This document shows, one piece after another, positions 26,616-35,505 of a DNA stretch of 64,000 bases. The first letter of the stretch is position 1. The number at the start of each line of letters is the position of its first letter. The notes beneath the pieces were generated by a model. That model saw nothing but the letters and a program-made list of their open reading frames with translations, did not search any database and was not told where the DNA came from. This DNA is from Planktotalea arctica (GTDB lineage Bacteria; Pseudomonadota; Alphaproteobacteria; Rhodobacterales; Rhodobacteraceae). The stretch lies in NCBI RefSeq assembly GCF_002105285.1, contig NZ_MUHR01000005.1, positions 310,001 to 374,000 on the forward strand. The letters are read 5' to 3'. The position numbers and the translations under genes were made by a program.

Positions 26616-27560
26616 CTACTCGTCGACCTCGGCAAGGAAACGCTCGGCCTCAAGAGCCGCCATGCAGCCCATACCGGCAGAAGTCACCGCCTGGCGATAT
26701 TTGTGATCCGTCAGATCGCCCGCTGCAAAAACGCCGGGAATCGACGTCGCCGTACTGTCGGGCTGTGTGACCACATAGCCACCCATATGGGTTTCAAGCA
26801 CGTCGCTGACCAATTCGCTTGCCGGAGCATGGCCGATCGCGATGAACACGCCCTTGCACGGCAGGTCAGTGATCTCGCCAGTCTTGGTATGTTTGACCTT
26901 GACGCCTTCGACGCCTAGCGGCGCATCGGTGCCATAGACCTCCTCGATTTCATGGAACCAGAGGGTTTCTATCTTGGGGTTCTTAAGCAGGCGGTGTTCG
27001 AGAATTTTCTCGCTTCGCAGCTCGTCGCGGCGATGCACAAGCGTTACTTTGGAGGCGAAATTGGTGAGAAACAGCGCTTCTTCCACGGCCGTGTTGCCGC
27101 CGCCGACCACAACGATTTCCTGTCCGCGATAGAAGAAACCATCGCAAGTGGCGCAGGCCGAAACGCCAAATCCTTTGAACCTGTCCTCGCTCGGAAGGCC
27201 CAGCCATTTTGCGCGTGCGCCCGTCGCCAGGATCACCGCATCGCAGGTATAAAGCATACCACTGTCGCCCTTGGCCTTGAACGGGCGTTCGGACAGATCG
27301 AGATCGGTGATGATATCGCCAACGATTTCACAGCCCATTGCCTTGGCGTGCGCTTCCATACGGATCATCAGATCAGGGCCTTGCACTTCACTGTCGCCGG
27401 GCCAGTTTTCGACTTCGGTCGTGGTGGTCAATTGTCCACCCGGCTCGATCCCCTGTACCAAAAGCGGCTCAAGCATGGCGCGGCTTGCATAGACGCCGGC
27501 GGTATAACCTGCGGGACCGGAGCCGATGATGAGAACTTTGACGTGACGTGTATCGGCCAT
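26616..27560 (-). CDS. trxB: Thioredoxin-disulfide reductase
   Basis: A 314-residue NADPH-dependent flavoenzyme that reduces thioredoxin. It has the FAD motif GSGPAGYTAGVYASRA, the redox pair in ACATCDGFFYRG, the NADPH fold VVGGGNTAVEEALFL and the C-terminal GDLTDHKYRQAVTSAGMGC. The start is ATG 27560 (MADTRHVKVLIIG); the frame open to 27626 adds an atypical basic leader and is rejected. It is divergent from an Lrp-family gene over a 201-base shared control region. Confidence 0.96.
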   Translation of the reverse strand: MADTRHVKVLIIGSGPAGYTAGVYASRAMLEPLLVQGIEPGGQLTTTTEVENWPGDSEVQGPDLMIRMEAHAKAMGCEIVGDIITDLDLSERPFKAKGDSGMLYTCDAVILATGARAKWLGLPSEDRFKGFGVSACATCDGFFYRGQEIVVVGGGNTAVEEALFLTNFASKVTLVHRRDELRSEKILEHRLLKNPKIETLWFHEIEEVYGTDAPLGVEGVKVKHTKTGEITDLPCKGVFIAIGHAPASELVSDVLETHMGGYVVTQPDSTATSIPGVFAAGDLTDHKYRQAVTSAGMGCMAALEAERFLAEVDE

Positions 27561-27688
27561 GATGGATGCCCTTCGCTGAATTTCGCCCCTCCTATAGCGG
27601 CGAATCGAGCGCGCTAAAAGCGCCAAGCGCGAGGTTCACAGTTTTGCGAACGTCGCAGCAGTATCTTTTGTTTTGGATAATTTTCTTG

Positions 27689-27698
27689 CGCAATTGCG
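27689..27698. promoter_or_regulatory. Palindrome CGCAATTGCG in the trxB/lrp divergent control region
   Basis: A perfect 10-base palindrome (27689-27698) between the two divergent genes. ATTGCG recurs at 27706-27711 and a GCGCAAT-like half site lies closer to the lrp start. Lrp/AsnC proteins bind AT-centred dyads and often regulate themselves and a divergent neighbour. The assignment is a suggestion only. Confidence 0.4.
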
Positions 27699-27761
27699 AA
27701 AGATTATTGCGTATCCGGTGTTAAACGTAGTAGATCGCGCAATGCAAATAGGGGAACACGG

Positions 27762-28262
27762 ATGGCTGGTACGCGCCTTGATCCGATCGATCGGAAAATT
27801 CTAGCAGAGCTGCAAGCAGACGGGCGCATGACCAATGTCGAGCTTGCCAAGCGCGTTGGCATTTCCGCGCCGCCGTGCCTGCGCCGCGTGCGCACGCTGG
27901 AGGAAGCGGGTTTCATCAAGGGCTACCACGCGGACGTCGATGCGCGTGAACTTGGCTTCGAAGTGCAGGTTTTTGCCATGGTCGGTCTGCAAAGTCAGGC
28001 CGAGGCTGATCTCAGCGCGTTCGAGCAGCAATGCCGCAACTGGCCGCTGGTGCGTGAGTGTCACATGCTCAACGGCGAGGTGGATTTCATCCTGAAGTGC
28101 GTCGCGCCCGATCTGAGTTCGTTTCAGAGCTTTCTAACGTCCGATTTATTGACGACGCCTAACGTGGGCAGCGTCAAAACTTCGCTGGTCATTCGGGGTG
28201 CCAAGGATGAACCGGGCGTGCCTTTTGATGTGCTCGAAGCGCGGTTAAGCAAAAGCGAATAG
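27762..28262 (+). CDS. Lrp/AsnC family transcriptional regulator
   Basis: A 166-residue regulator. Residues 5-55 are the AsnC winged helix (LDPIDRKILAELQADGRMT, then ELAKRVGISAPPCLRRV), and residues 70-150 are the RAM effector domain. Such proteins sense amino acids or act as global regulators. Its divergent partner is trxB, an arrangement I recall from other Rhodobacterales. The convergent Hint-domain gene ends nine bases after it. Confidence 0.92.
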   Translation: MAGTRLDPIDRKILAELQADGRMTNVELAKRVGISAPPCLRRVRTLEEAGFIKGYHADVDARELGFEVQVFAMVGLQSQAEADLSAFEQQCRNWPLVRECHMLNGEVDFILKCVAPDLSSFQSFLTSDLLTTPNVGSVKTSLVIRGAKDEPGVPFDVLEARLSKSE

Positions 28263-28271
28263 GCGGGCCGT

Positions 28272-29066
28272 CTAACTGCGGGTCAGGCTTTCGAGCGTCT
28301 CTTTGGACATGCGCGGATAGGCGAGGGGCCCGAAGTCTTCGAAGTTCTCGATGTCGGGAAAGAGCGACAGGAACAGCGTCCGCATGTTCTCGCCCAAAAG
28401 ATCCTCGACGCCCTTCCCGGGATGATAGGTTTCCACAGGACGCCCGCTTGCGTAGATCGCAGTATGGCGCGGCAGACGCAAATGGAACAGGCGCACGGCG
28501 CTGGGCGGCGTGACGAGAAACGCGGAATGCCCGTCCTCCAGATCACGCACGGGCGTGAGCACGGATTTCACCCCGATCAACTGCTCCAGCGCAGGGCGCG
28601 ATTGCAGTAAGCGCGCGTTTGGCCCTAGCATCAGATCACCGAGCGCTGCAGACTTGGAATAGCCATCTGCTATAAGTCGCATCAGGCCTTTGATCGACGT
28701 ATTGGGTAGGTTTTGCGAAGGCGCAAAGCTGGTCGAGCCGATCCAAACCAGAGGTTCAGGATTTCCACCGACTGTGTCGATCAGATTACCAGGATAAAGG
28801 TCTTCGATGGCTACAGGTCCGCTTGGCGTGGAAATGAGCGTGCCGCGTGCAAAGGCGGAGCTACTCGCCTCGAAAAGATCCGTGGCAGGCGCAAGGTGAT
28901 GAGAGGTGCGCGCCGCCCCGCAGGGAAGGAGAACAGCGATCTCGAACTTGCGCATGAGAGGCTGGGTGCGCTGAGATCGCTCTTGTGAATGAGCAAACCG
29001 ATCGATCTTGATCGGGAGGGAATATGTGTTGTCAGCCCGCAATGCGGGAGAGAGGTCAATAGCCAT
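28272..29066 (-). CDS. Hint-domain protein (Hedgehog/intein-type), lacking the usual nucleophile cysteine
   Basis: A 264-residue protein with a Hint module at about residues 70-220: FARGTLISTPSGPVAIEDL gives block A, and later SVLTPVRDLEDGHSAFLVTP and HLRLPRHTAIYASG. Roseobacter genomes carry many such proteins, often at the end of secreted proteins, with unknown function. In autoprocessing Hint domains the residue before F-x-x-G-T is cysteine or serine. Here it is Ala71, so self-cleavage is unlikely. The start is ATG 29066; the longer frame to 29117 is less likely. No signal peptide is apparent. Confidence 0.8.
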   Translation of the reverse strand: MAIDLSPALRADNTYSLPIKIDRFAHSQERSQRTQPLMRKFEIAVLLPCGAARTSHHLAPATDLFEASSSAFARGTLISTPSGPVAIEDLYPGNLIDTVGGNPEPLVWIGSTSFAPSQNLPNTSIKGLMRLIADGYSKSAALGDLMLGPNARLLQSRPALEQLIGVKSVLTPVRDLEDGHSAFLVTPPSAVRLFHLRLPRHTAIYASGRPVETYHPGKGVEDLLGENMRTLFLSLFPDIENFEDFGPLAYPRMSKETLESLTRS

Positions 29067-29354
29067 GCGAATACCTGTCTCTAGGTAAGTCACAACCGCG
29101 TCGGCCCCCACCGACAACGACAGAAGGACAAGTCACTTCAAATCTGTAATATGAATGTACGACCGCAGTCGCAGTGTCAAAATTTATGAAAATTTTGTCA
29201 TTATTGATCACCAATCTTACTCATTACACGCAGACTGTTTCGCCACAAAAAGGCAAAGCTGCCACAATCTTGCCCAAAAGTGGGCGATTCACACAAAAGG
29301 CAACGCCGAATCGCGGCGGTGCGTAGGCCCTGTTGCAGGGCTAATTGTCTAATG
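29067..29354. other. Non-coding gap between the Hint gene and the small ORF
   Basis: About 290 bases, AT-richer than its surroundings (for example the AAAATTTATGAAAATTTTG-like stretch around 29180). No supported gene, RNA or repeat is seen. It should hold the promoter of the Hint-domain gene. Confidence 0.4.
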
Positions 29355-29498
29355 TCAGGCGGACTTGAGCGCTGGCGCGTCTTTCGTGCGCTTGGCGATG
29401 AAGGCCGTGCGACGTGCGCCGCGCGCAAATGGAAGGGCGGGCATTTCAGTTTTTGCCGTGTTGACGATCGATGCGATAAAGCGTGCCTTGGGTTTCAT
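29355..29498 (-). CDS. Small basic protein of 47 residues
   Basis: A short frame starting MKPKARFIASIVNTAK and ending with AFIAKRTKDAPALKSA. It is strongly basic (about ten Lys/Arg) and preceded by AGGA six bases before ATG 29498. I believe similar MKPKARFI-type small proteins exist in other roseobacters, which would make it a real gene, but I cannot verify this here. It is isolated, with no neighbour within 100 bases on its strand. The charge suggests nucleic-acid or ribosome contact; that is only a guess. Confidence 0.6.
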   Translation of the reverse strand: MKPKARFIASIVNTAKTEMPALPFARGARRTAFIAKRTKDAPALKSA

Positions 29499-29622
29499 GA
29501 CGAATCCTGCCTAATGCTGATTTTTGTTTACGAACTGGCATCAGTTTTGCCGCCCGATTGGGGCGCAAACGTGGCGGGCTTTGGGTGGATTTAGGTTAAT
29601 AGCGCGAAAACAATGTGATTGT

Positions 29623-30378
29623 TCACAAACGGATAACAGAGATCAGGCGCCCGTAATCTGCCTCGTTAAGGTGCGTGGTCCGCCGATAAGAATAAAAGCG
29701 CGCATCGTCGCTATAGGTGCAATGGCCGATCCATGCGGTGTGGCCCACACCTGCCTCGCGCAGCATGTGCAGGCCGAAACCGGGCAGATCGAACTGCATG
29801 CGATCCTCGTTGCCGCCCGCGAAGAACTGCGAATAGCCATGGTCTTGCGCGATAAAATCCTCGAAGAACTCCGGTCCGACCTCATAGGCTTTTTGTGAAA
29901 TGCACGGGCCGATCGCGGCGCTAATGTCTGCGCGCGCCGCGCCAAGCGCTTCCATTGCTTCAACCGTGCGCGAAAGGACGCCGTCAAGCGCGCCCTTCCA
30001 TCCCGCGTGGGCTGCGCCGATCACACCAGCCTTGGGGTCGGCAAACAGCACCGGCTGGCAATCGGCGGTCAGAATTCCCAGCGCAATATTTGGTTGGTTC
30101 GTGACCATCGCATCGGCCTTGGGGCGGGCATCGCTTGGTGCGTCGATCACAACCACGTCCGCGCTATGATATTGATGCACGCCCACCAGAGCGGTCGGCG
30201 CAACGCCCATATCGCTGGCCACGCGGGCGCGATTGATCGCGACGATATCGCGTTGATCCGAAGATCCGACGCCGCAGTTCAGCCCTTGAAAGATACCAGA
30301 AGAGGCCCCGCCCTTGCGCGTATAAAATCCGTGCCGAACCGCGCCCAGATTATCGGCCTTGAGGCGCTCCAATATCAT
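29623..30378 (-). CDS. pgeF: Peptidoglycan editing factor PgeF / polyphenol oxidase family (YfiH)
   Basis: A 251-residue protein of the YfiH/laccase-domain family. PgeF corrects misincorporated residues in peptidoglycan precursors; relatives have been called copper oxidases. Metal-binding residues are seen in GVHQYHSADVV, TADCQPVLFAD and GAAHAGWKGALDG, and GPCISQKAYEVG completes the site. The ATG overlaps the stop of the midA-like gene by four bases, so it is the third gene of the lgt-midA-pgeF run. Confidence 0.92.
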   Translation of the reverse strand: MILERLKADNLGAVRHGFYTRKGGASSGIFQGLNCGVGSSDQRDIVAINRARVASDMGVAPTALVGVHQYHSADVVVIDAPSDARPKADAMVTNQPNIALGILTADCQPVLFADPKAGVIGAAHAGWKGALDGVLSRTVEAMEALGAARADISAAIGPCISQKAYEVGPEFFEDFIAQDHGYSQFFAGGNEDRMQFDLPGFGLHMLREAGVGHTAWIGHCTYSDDARFYSYRRTTHLNEADYGRLISVIRL

Positions 30379-31439
30379 GTCTCATATCCCGCAGGTGGGT
30401 TCGCACCTTCAGGAAACAGCGCGAGGGTCTTGAATATCGTTCCCATTTCATCCGCATGGGTCAAGCGTTTGTGCGCGGCGATATGTTGATCCAGCGCCGG
30501 CCCGCTCAGGGATTTCGCAAGCGCCTGCGCGCGCTGCGTAATGCCGAGACGTTCGAGAAATATCCCCTGAAGGGTGAGCCGGGAGTGGTGGCAGTGCAGA
30601 TCGGCGATCAGCGCTTCGAAATCCACATGCGCGCTTAGATCGCTTTGCCCGGGCCTGTGAAGCGGGTCGACCATTTCGTGGTCTCGCACGGCTTGCAGTG
30701 TATCGCCAAGCGAGCGCCAATCGCCGTAATCAAAGATCAGCGCCGCACCGCCATTGGCCTCGATCCGCGCACCAAGCGTTTGCATGATTGCGCTTGCCGC
30801 AGGGCAGTGCTCGACCAGATCGCCGTCTTTCGTATCCTCCAAACGATGCGCAAGCGCGTCTAACGGTGCCACCTCGCTCAGCCCGAAGGACAGCGTATCG
30901 CCCTCAAGCCCGATCATGCGCTCGCGCCAGCCATCGCCGTTGCGGATCATTTGACGGATCGGCAGCGCGTCGAAAAATTCGTTCGCAGCGCAGTAGATCG
31001 GCTGATCGTCGGGCAGGGTAGCAACGCTATCGTGCCATGTCGGAATATAGCCTGTCAGTGTGTTTTTCTGAGCGGCGCGCAAGTGGGGCGAAGCTTCGAT
31101 CAAATGCACATCGCAAGCTGCGGCAAAGCCGGGGACCGCGCGGATGGTACGCAAGATATCTGCCATCAGCGTGCCGCGCCCGGGGCCAAGCTCGACCAAA
31201 GCGACTTTTGCAGCCTGGCCCTGATCTATCCAGACCTGCGCCAAACACAGGCCAATCAATTCGCCGAACATCTGACTGATCTCTGGCGCGGTAATGAAAT
31301 CGCCGCCGGTGCCTAATGGATCGCGCGTACTGTAGTAGCCATGCTTGGGGTGCAGCAGGCAAAGGCTCATAAATTGCGCCACGCTCATCGGGCCTTGCGC
31401 GCTGATCTGCGCTTTCAGGATCGTTTCGAGGGCTGTCAT
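30375..31439 (-). CDS. SAM-dependent methyltransferase, MidA/NDUFAF7 family
   Basis: A 354-residue class I methyltransferase related to mitochondrial NDUFAF7/MidA, which methylates an arginine in a complex I subunit during assembly. Visible are [33 protein letters not shown], the SAM motif [16 protein letters not shown] and [12 protein letters not shown]. The start is ATG 31439, overlapping the lgt stop by four bases; the frame open to 31685 is lgt read out of frame. The complex I role in bacteria is inferred from the family. Confidence 0.87.
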   Translation of the reverse strand: MTALETILKAQISAQGPMSVAQFMSLCLLHPKHGYYSTRDPLGTGGDFITAPEISQMFGELIGLCLAQVWIDQGQAAKVALVELGPGRGTLMADILRTIRAVPGFAAACDVHLIEASPHLRAAQKNTLTGYIPTWHDSVATLPDDQPIYCAANEFFDALPIRQMIRNGDGWRERMIGLEGDTLSFGLSEVAPLDALAHRLEDTKDGDLVEHCPAASAIMQTLGARIEANGGAALIFDYGDWRSLGDTLQAVRDHEMVDPLHRPGQSDLSAHVDFEALIADLHCHHSRLTLQGIFLERLGITQRAQALAKSLSGPALDQHIAAHKRLTHADEMGTIFKTLALFPEGANPPAGYET

Positions 31440-32317
31440 GCTTTGCGCGCGCGCAGAATGAACCAGATGCCCAAAAGGATCATCGGGATCGACAAAAGCT
31501 GGCCCATGGTAAAGCCGTATCCGCCCGTTTGCAGCGCGAGGCCAAGGGGATTGTCGAGCGAAATGAATTGTGCGTCTGGCTGGCGGAAAAATTCGACGAT
31601 GAAGCGCGCAAGACCGTAGCCCGCGAAAAACGTGCCCATGACGAGGCCCGGCGTTTGAAGTGCGCCGCGCCGCCATGCGAGCCATAAAAGCAGTGTGCCA
31701 AGCAACACGCCCTCTAATGCGGCCTCATAAAGCTGGGATGGATGACGCGCGCAAATCTCGATCAACGGGCCGCACTCCTGCGCCGCCTGTCCGGGGAAAA
31801 TCACGCCCCAAGGCATGTCGGTCTGACGCCCCCAAAGTTCGGCGTTGATGAAATTTGCGATACGGCCCAGCAACAGCCCTGGCGCGACGGCCAGCGCCAT
31901 CATATCCGCGGCTTGCAGTTTGGGCACACCGTTTCGCGTGCAGAAATACAGCCCTGCCGCGATCACGCCAAGCAGGCCGCCGTGAAAGGACATGCCGCCT
32001 TGCCAGATCATTAACGCTTCGGCAGGATGGGCGAGATAATAGGCAGGCTGATAGAAGACTACATATCCGATGCGCCCGCCGACGATTACGCCAAGGATAA
32101 CCATGGTTAGCAAATCTTCGACCTGCGCAGTGCTCATCGGGGATTTGTCCTCGGGCCACAATCGCGCGGTTTTCACCGCCATCAAGGCGAGCCGCCAGCC
32201 GATTAGGATGCCGACGATATAGGCCAGCGCATACCAGCGCAGGGCGAAGTCGAGGCCGAAAAGTGTGACCGAAAAAATGTCCGGCGAAATGGGAGGAAAT
32301 GGAATTGCTGCGCGCAT
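31436..32317 (-). CDS. lgt: Prolipoprotein diacylglyceryl transferase
   Basis: A 293-residue inner-membrane enzyme that attaches diacylglycerol to the lipobox cysteine of prelipoproteins. It has about seven transmembrane helices and the family signature [16 protein letters not shown] near residue 150, with [12 protein letters not shown] and RHPSQLYEA. It is first of three genes overlapping by four bases each, and is divergent from ubiK. Confidence 0.96.
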   Translation of the reverse strand: MRAAIPFPPISPDIFSVTLFGLDFALRWYALAYIVGILIGWRLALMAVKTARLWPEDKSPMSTAQVEDLLTMVILGVIVGGRIGYVVFYQPAYYLAHPAEALMIWQGGMSFHGGLLGVIAAGLYFCTRNGVPKLQAADMMALAVAPGLLLGRIANFINAELWGRQTDMPWGVIFPGQAAQECGPLIEICARHPSQLYEAALEGVLLGTLLLWLAWRRGALQTPGLVMGTFFAGYGLARFIVEFFRQPDAQFISLDNPLGLALQTGGYGFTMGQLLSIPMILLGIWFILRARKA

Positions 32318-32412
32318 ATTTGCTGCCCTATACCTTCATGCGCCCAGTTGACGCCTTGTGACCTGCTACGATCAGGCCCATATATCACTCAAATGAATGG
32401 CCGGAGGCAACT

Positions 32413-32658
32413 ATGCAAACGCGAAACAAAGTTTTGGACGATATCTCGCAGCTTATGACCAACGCTATGGGCGTGGCGCAGGGCGCCAAGAGCGAAGCAG
32501 AGACGGCGATGAAGTCTTTGGTGGACCGCTGGCTGGCCGATCGCGATTTCGTAACGCGCGAGGAATTTGATGCGGTGCGCGCCATGGCGCAAAAAGCGCG
32601 TGAAGAGAACGAAGCGCTGAAAACGCGACTGGACGCGATGGACGCCGCCAGCAAGTAA
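32413..32658 (+). CDS. ubiK: UbiK/BMFP-type ubiquinone biosynthesis accessory factor
   Basis: An 81-residue protein with an amphipathic N-terminal helix (LDDISQLMTNAMGVAQGAK) and a C-terminal coiled coil (MAQKAREENEALKTRLDAM). This is the layout of UbiK, a membrane-associated assembly factor of the ubiquinone complex. GGAGGC precedes the ATG. It is divergent from lgt over about 95 bases. Confidence 0.88.
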   Translation: MQTRNKVLDDISQLMTNAMGVAQGAKSEAETAMKSLVDRWLADRDFVTREEFDAVRAMAQKAREENEALKTRLDAMDAASK

Positions 32659-32715
32659 CACTTCGTTAACGCTGATATGCTATCGAGCCTGCCGCATCTT
32701 GTGGCGTGCTTTGTT

Positions 32716-32744
32716 TTGTCCACAACTTATTGCGGTTATCCCCA
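32716..32744 (+). promoter_or_regulatory. Pair of DnaA-box-like 9-mers
   Basis: TTGTCCACA (32716-32724) and TTATCCCCA (32736-32744) each differ by one base from the DnaA box TTATCCACA. They lie in the same direction 20 bases apart in the ubiK-ybjN gap of 223 bases. Two sites are too few for an origin. They may bind DnaA to regulate a neighbour or be chance. Confidence 0.3.
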
Positions 32745-32881
32745 AGTTATAGCTTTACACAGGCCCTGCGCGCCCTCACGATATGTGGTATAGGTTGTCG
32801 TGATACACGCGATATCTAAGTGTAGCACCCAGACCTAGAGGCCAAAAGGCCCACCGGTTGAGAAGGCATAGGGGCAGAGCA

Positions 32882-33382
32882 ATGGCAAGTCTTGAGCAAT
32901 TTATCGAGGATGATATCCACCCGATTGATCTGGTGGAGCATCTGGCCGAGCATCACGACTGGGAATTTGACCGCATCCATGACGATCAGATTGCGATGCA
33001 GGTCGAGGGCCAGTGGCGCACTTATTCGATTACGCTGGCCTGGTCGGGTTATGACGAAACTCTGCGCCTGATTTGCACCTTTGAGATGGAGCCACCAAAA
33101 GCCGCGCTTCCGCGCCTTTACGAAGTGCTGAACGCGATCAACGATCGTTGTTGGGCCGGTTCGTTCACCTATTGGGAAGACCAGCAGTTGATGGTTTACC
33201 GCTACGGGCTGGTTCTGGCGGGTGGCCAAGTCGCGGGCCCCGATCAGATCGATACGATGATCAACGCAGCGGTAATGAGCGCAGAGCGGTACTATCCCGC
33301 GTTGCAACTGGTCGTTTGGGGCGAGCGCAGTGCAGAAGATGCGCTCCAGGTCGCCATTGCAGAGGCTTATGGTCGCGCGTAA
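32882..33382 (+). CDS. YbjN domain-containing protein
   Basis: A 166-residue acidic cytoplasmic protein of the YbjN family, with a type-III-chaperone-like fold and no established biochemical role. Segments include HPIDLVEHLAEHHDWEFDRI, LRLICTFEMEPPK and NAINDRCWAGSFTYWEDQQL. The start is ATG 32882; the frame open to 32858 adds eight atypical residues. It is followed after 32 bases by proC, probably in one transcript. Confidence 0.85.
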   Translation: MASLEQFIEDDIHPIDLVEHLAEHHDWEFDRIHDDQIAMQVEGQWRTYSITLAWSGYDETLRLICTFEMEPPKAALPRLYEVLNAINDRCWAGSFTYWEDQQLMVYRYGLVLAGGQVAGPDQIDTMINAAVMSAERYYPALQLVVWGERSAEDALQVAIAEAYGRA

Positions 33383-33414
33383 CCTTTCCTTAAATGTTTA
33401 ATTTCGGGGGCTAC

Positions 33415-34227
33415 ATGACATTAGAGACTGTTGCTGAGCGCGGGCTTGTCCTGCTGGGATGCGGAAAAATGGGCTCTGCCATGTTGGTCGGATGGCTTGA
33501 TGGCGGCCTGCCTGCTGGATCGGTCTGGGTTCAGGATCCGTATCCGTCCGAGTGGCTGCGCTCGAGCGGCGTGCATATCAACGAGGGCTTTCCCAGAAAT
33601 CCGGCGGTGGTTCTGATTGCTGTCAAACCGCAGATGATGGGCGAAGCCTTGCCCGCTTTGGCGGCTTTGCCAAAGGATGGCACGGTATTTCTATCCGTCG
33701 CGGCGGGCGTGTCGATCGCAGCCTACGAGACGGCTTTGGGCGATGGTGCCTGCGTCGTTCGCGCTATGCCGAACACGCCTGCGGCAGTGGGCAAAGGCAT
33801 TACGGCGATCATCGGAAATGCGCGTGCAGACGCCGCTGATATGGACCTCGCCGGTACCTTGTTGAGTGCAGTCGGACAGGTCGTGCGCTTGCAAAACGAA
33901 GGGCAGATGGATGCTGTTACGGGTGTTTCCGGCTCAGGGCCGGCTTATTTATTCTACATGATCGACGCGCTTGCTGCCGCCGGCGCAGCACAAGGTTTGC
34001 CCGAGGATTTGGCGATGCAATTGGCCAAAGCGACAATCTCAGGGGCAGGAGCCTTGGCGGAAAGTGCCGCCGAAACACCTGAGCAATTGCGCGTCAATGT
34101 CACTTCTCCAAACGGCACGACGCAGGCGGGGCTGGAGGTCTTGATGGCTGCGGATGGCCTTGCGCCCTTGATGCAAGCGACGGTGAAAGCGGCGAGCGAT
34201 CGCTCTAGGGAGCTTGGCAATGGCTGA
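33415..34227 (+). CDS. proC: Pyrroline-5-carboxylate reductase
   Basis: A 270-residue NAD(P)H enzyme for the last step of proline synthesis. It shows the Rossmann motif LLGCGKMGSAML, AVKPQMMGEALP, VRAMPNTPAAVGKG and the signature SGSGPAYLFYMIDALAAAG, then LRVNVTSPNGTT. The start is ATG 33415 with a GGGGG ribosome-site-like stretch; the in-frame ATG at 33394 is less likely. Its end overlaps the CsaA-like gene by eight bases. Confidence 0.95.
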   Translation: MTLETVAERGLVLLGCGKMGSAMLVGWLDGGLPAGSVWVQDPYPSEWLRSSGVHINEGFPRNPAVVLIAVKPQMMGEALPALAALPKDGTVFLSVAAGVSIAAYETALGDGACVVRAMPNTPAAVGKGITAIIGNARADAADMDLAGTLLSAVGQVVRLQNEGQMDAVTGVSGSGPAYLFYMIDALAAAGAAQGLPEDLAMQLAKATISGAGALAESAAETPEQLRVNVTSPNGTTQAGLEVLMAADGLAPLMQATVKAASDRSRELGNG

Positions 34228-34558
34228 AATAGCTTTCGATGATTTCATGCAGGTCGATATTCGCGTCGGCTGCGTGATCCACGCCGAAGCCTACCCCGAA
34301 GCGCGCAAGCCTGCGATAAAAATGCAGGTTGATTTCGGCGGCGATCTGGGGATCAAGAAAAGTTCGGCGCAGGTGACGGCGCATTACACGCCAGAGCAAC
34401 TGATTGGCCGACAGGTCATGGCCGTGGTAAATTTCCCACCGCGCCAGATTGGCAAGTTCATGAGCGAAGTTCTAGTGCTTGGCGTGCCGGACGCGGACGG
34501 CGAAGTGGTGCTGATTGCGCCAGATCTGGACGTTCCTAAAGGAGTGCGTTTGTTTTGA
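34220..34558 (+). CDS. tRNA-binding-domain protein, CsaA-like
   Basis: A 112-residue stand-alone EMAP/tRNA-binding OB-fold protein, like CsaA, proposed to act as a chaperone or tRNA-binding factor. It has FMQVDIRVGCVIHAEAYPEA, ARKPAIKMQVDFG and the ending LIAPDLDVPKGVRLF. ATG 34220 lies inside the end of proC, and its TGA shares one base with the next ATG (TGATG). So translational coupling of proC, this gene and the dehydrogenase is likely. Confidence 0.9.
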   Translation: MAEIAFDDFMQVDIRVGCVIHAEAYPEARKPAIKMQVDFGGDLGIKKSSAQVTAHYTPEQLIGRQVMAVVNFPPRQIGKFMSEVLVLGVPDADGEVVLIAPDLDVPKGVRLF

Positions 34559-35505
34559 TGAAGCTGCTGATCACTAGGCCTTTGCCGCAAGCCGTTATCG
34601 AAGCTGCGCGCGCCACGTTCGATGTCGAGGTGCGCGAGAGTACTGCTCCTATGGAGGCCGCAGAACTGCGCCGTGCGCTGGCGAACTTCGACGTTGTTTT
34701 GCCGACCTTAGGTGATGTGTTTTCTGCTGATGTTTTCACGGATGTCGCGCAGCTGCGCGCCAAAATGCTGGCTAATTTTGGCGTGGGCTTTACCCATATC
34801 GACATTGATGCGGCCAAAGCGGCAGGGATTCAGGTGAGTAACACACCCGGCGCTGTGACAGACGCGACCGCAGATATTGCGATGACCTTGATGCTGATGA
34901 GCGCACGCCGCGCGGGCGAGGGCGACCGGCTTGTGCGTTCCGGCGCGTGGGAAGGCTGGCATCCGACGCAAATGCTCGGGCTACATTTATCGGGCAAACA
35001 TGTGGGTATTCTGGGCATGGGGCGCATTGGCGAAGCGATCGCACGGCGCTGTCATTTCGGTTTTGGCATGCAGGTGAGTTATTTCAACCGCTCCGCCAAG
35101 ACCGTGGATTTCGAGGCGACGCAGGTCGGATCGTTGATCGCATTGGCGCAGCAGGTCGATGTTCTGGTGGTCGCGGTTCCGGGCGGCGCAACGCGTCATC
35201 TGGTGAATGCCGAAGTGCTGGCCGTGATGCAGCCCCATGCGCATCTGATCAACATCGCACGCGGCGAGATCGTCGAGGAGGCGGCGTTGATTGCAGCCTT
35301 GCAAGCGGGGCAAATCGCAGGCGCAGGGCTTGATGTTTATGAGTTCGAGCCGAAGGTGCCCGAGGCGCTAAAGCAGATGGAGACAGTCACGCTGTTGCCG
35401 CATCTGGGCACTGCGACGCTGGAAGTGCGCACAAGCATGGGGATGATGGCAGTCGAAAATGCCGTGGCATATGCCGTAGGCAAGCCGGTTCCCAACCCTG
35501 TCTAA
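34558..35505 (+). CDS. D-2-hydroxyacid dehydrogenase (glyoxylate/hydroxypyruvate reductase type)
   Basis: A 315-residue NAD(P)-dependent dehydrogenase. It has the NAD fold GILGMGRIGEAIARR, the substrate arginine in INIARGEIVEEAALI, and the catalytic histidine in LLPHLGTAT. Likely substrates are glyoxylate, hydroxypyruvate or glycerate. It is coupled to the CsaA-like gene by TGATG. The stop overlaps that of the convergent tdk (CTAA at 35502-35505). A paralogue lies at 53512-54498. Confidence 0.87.
   Translation: MKLLITRPLPQAVIEAARATFDVEVRESTAPMEAAELRRALANFDVVLPTLGDVFSADVFTDVAQLRAKMLANFGVGFTHIDIDAAKAAGIQVSNTPGAVTDATADIAMTLMLMSARRAGEGDRLVRSGAWEGWHPTQMLGLHLSGKHVGILGMGRIGEAIARRCHFGFGMQVSYFNRSAKTVDFEATQVGSLIALAQQVDVLVVAVPGGATRHLVNAEVLAVMQPHAHLINIARGEIVEEAALIAALQAGQIAGAGLDVYEFEPKVPEALKQMETVTLLPHLGTATLEVRTSMGMMAVENAVAYAVGKPVPNPV

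Noticed and set aside
32659-32881. Replication origin
   Set aside because: Only two imperfect DnaA boxes, no AT-rich unwinding element and no typical origin neighbours.
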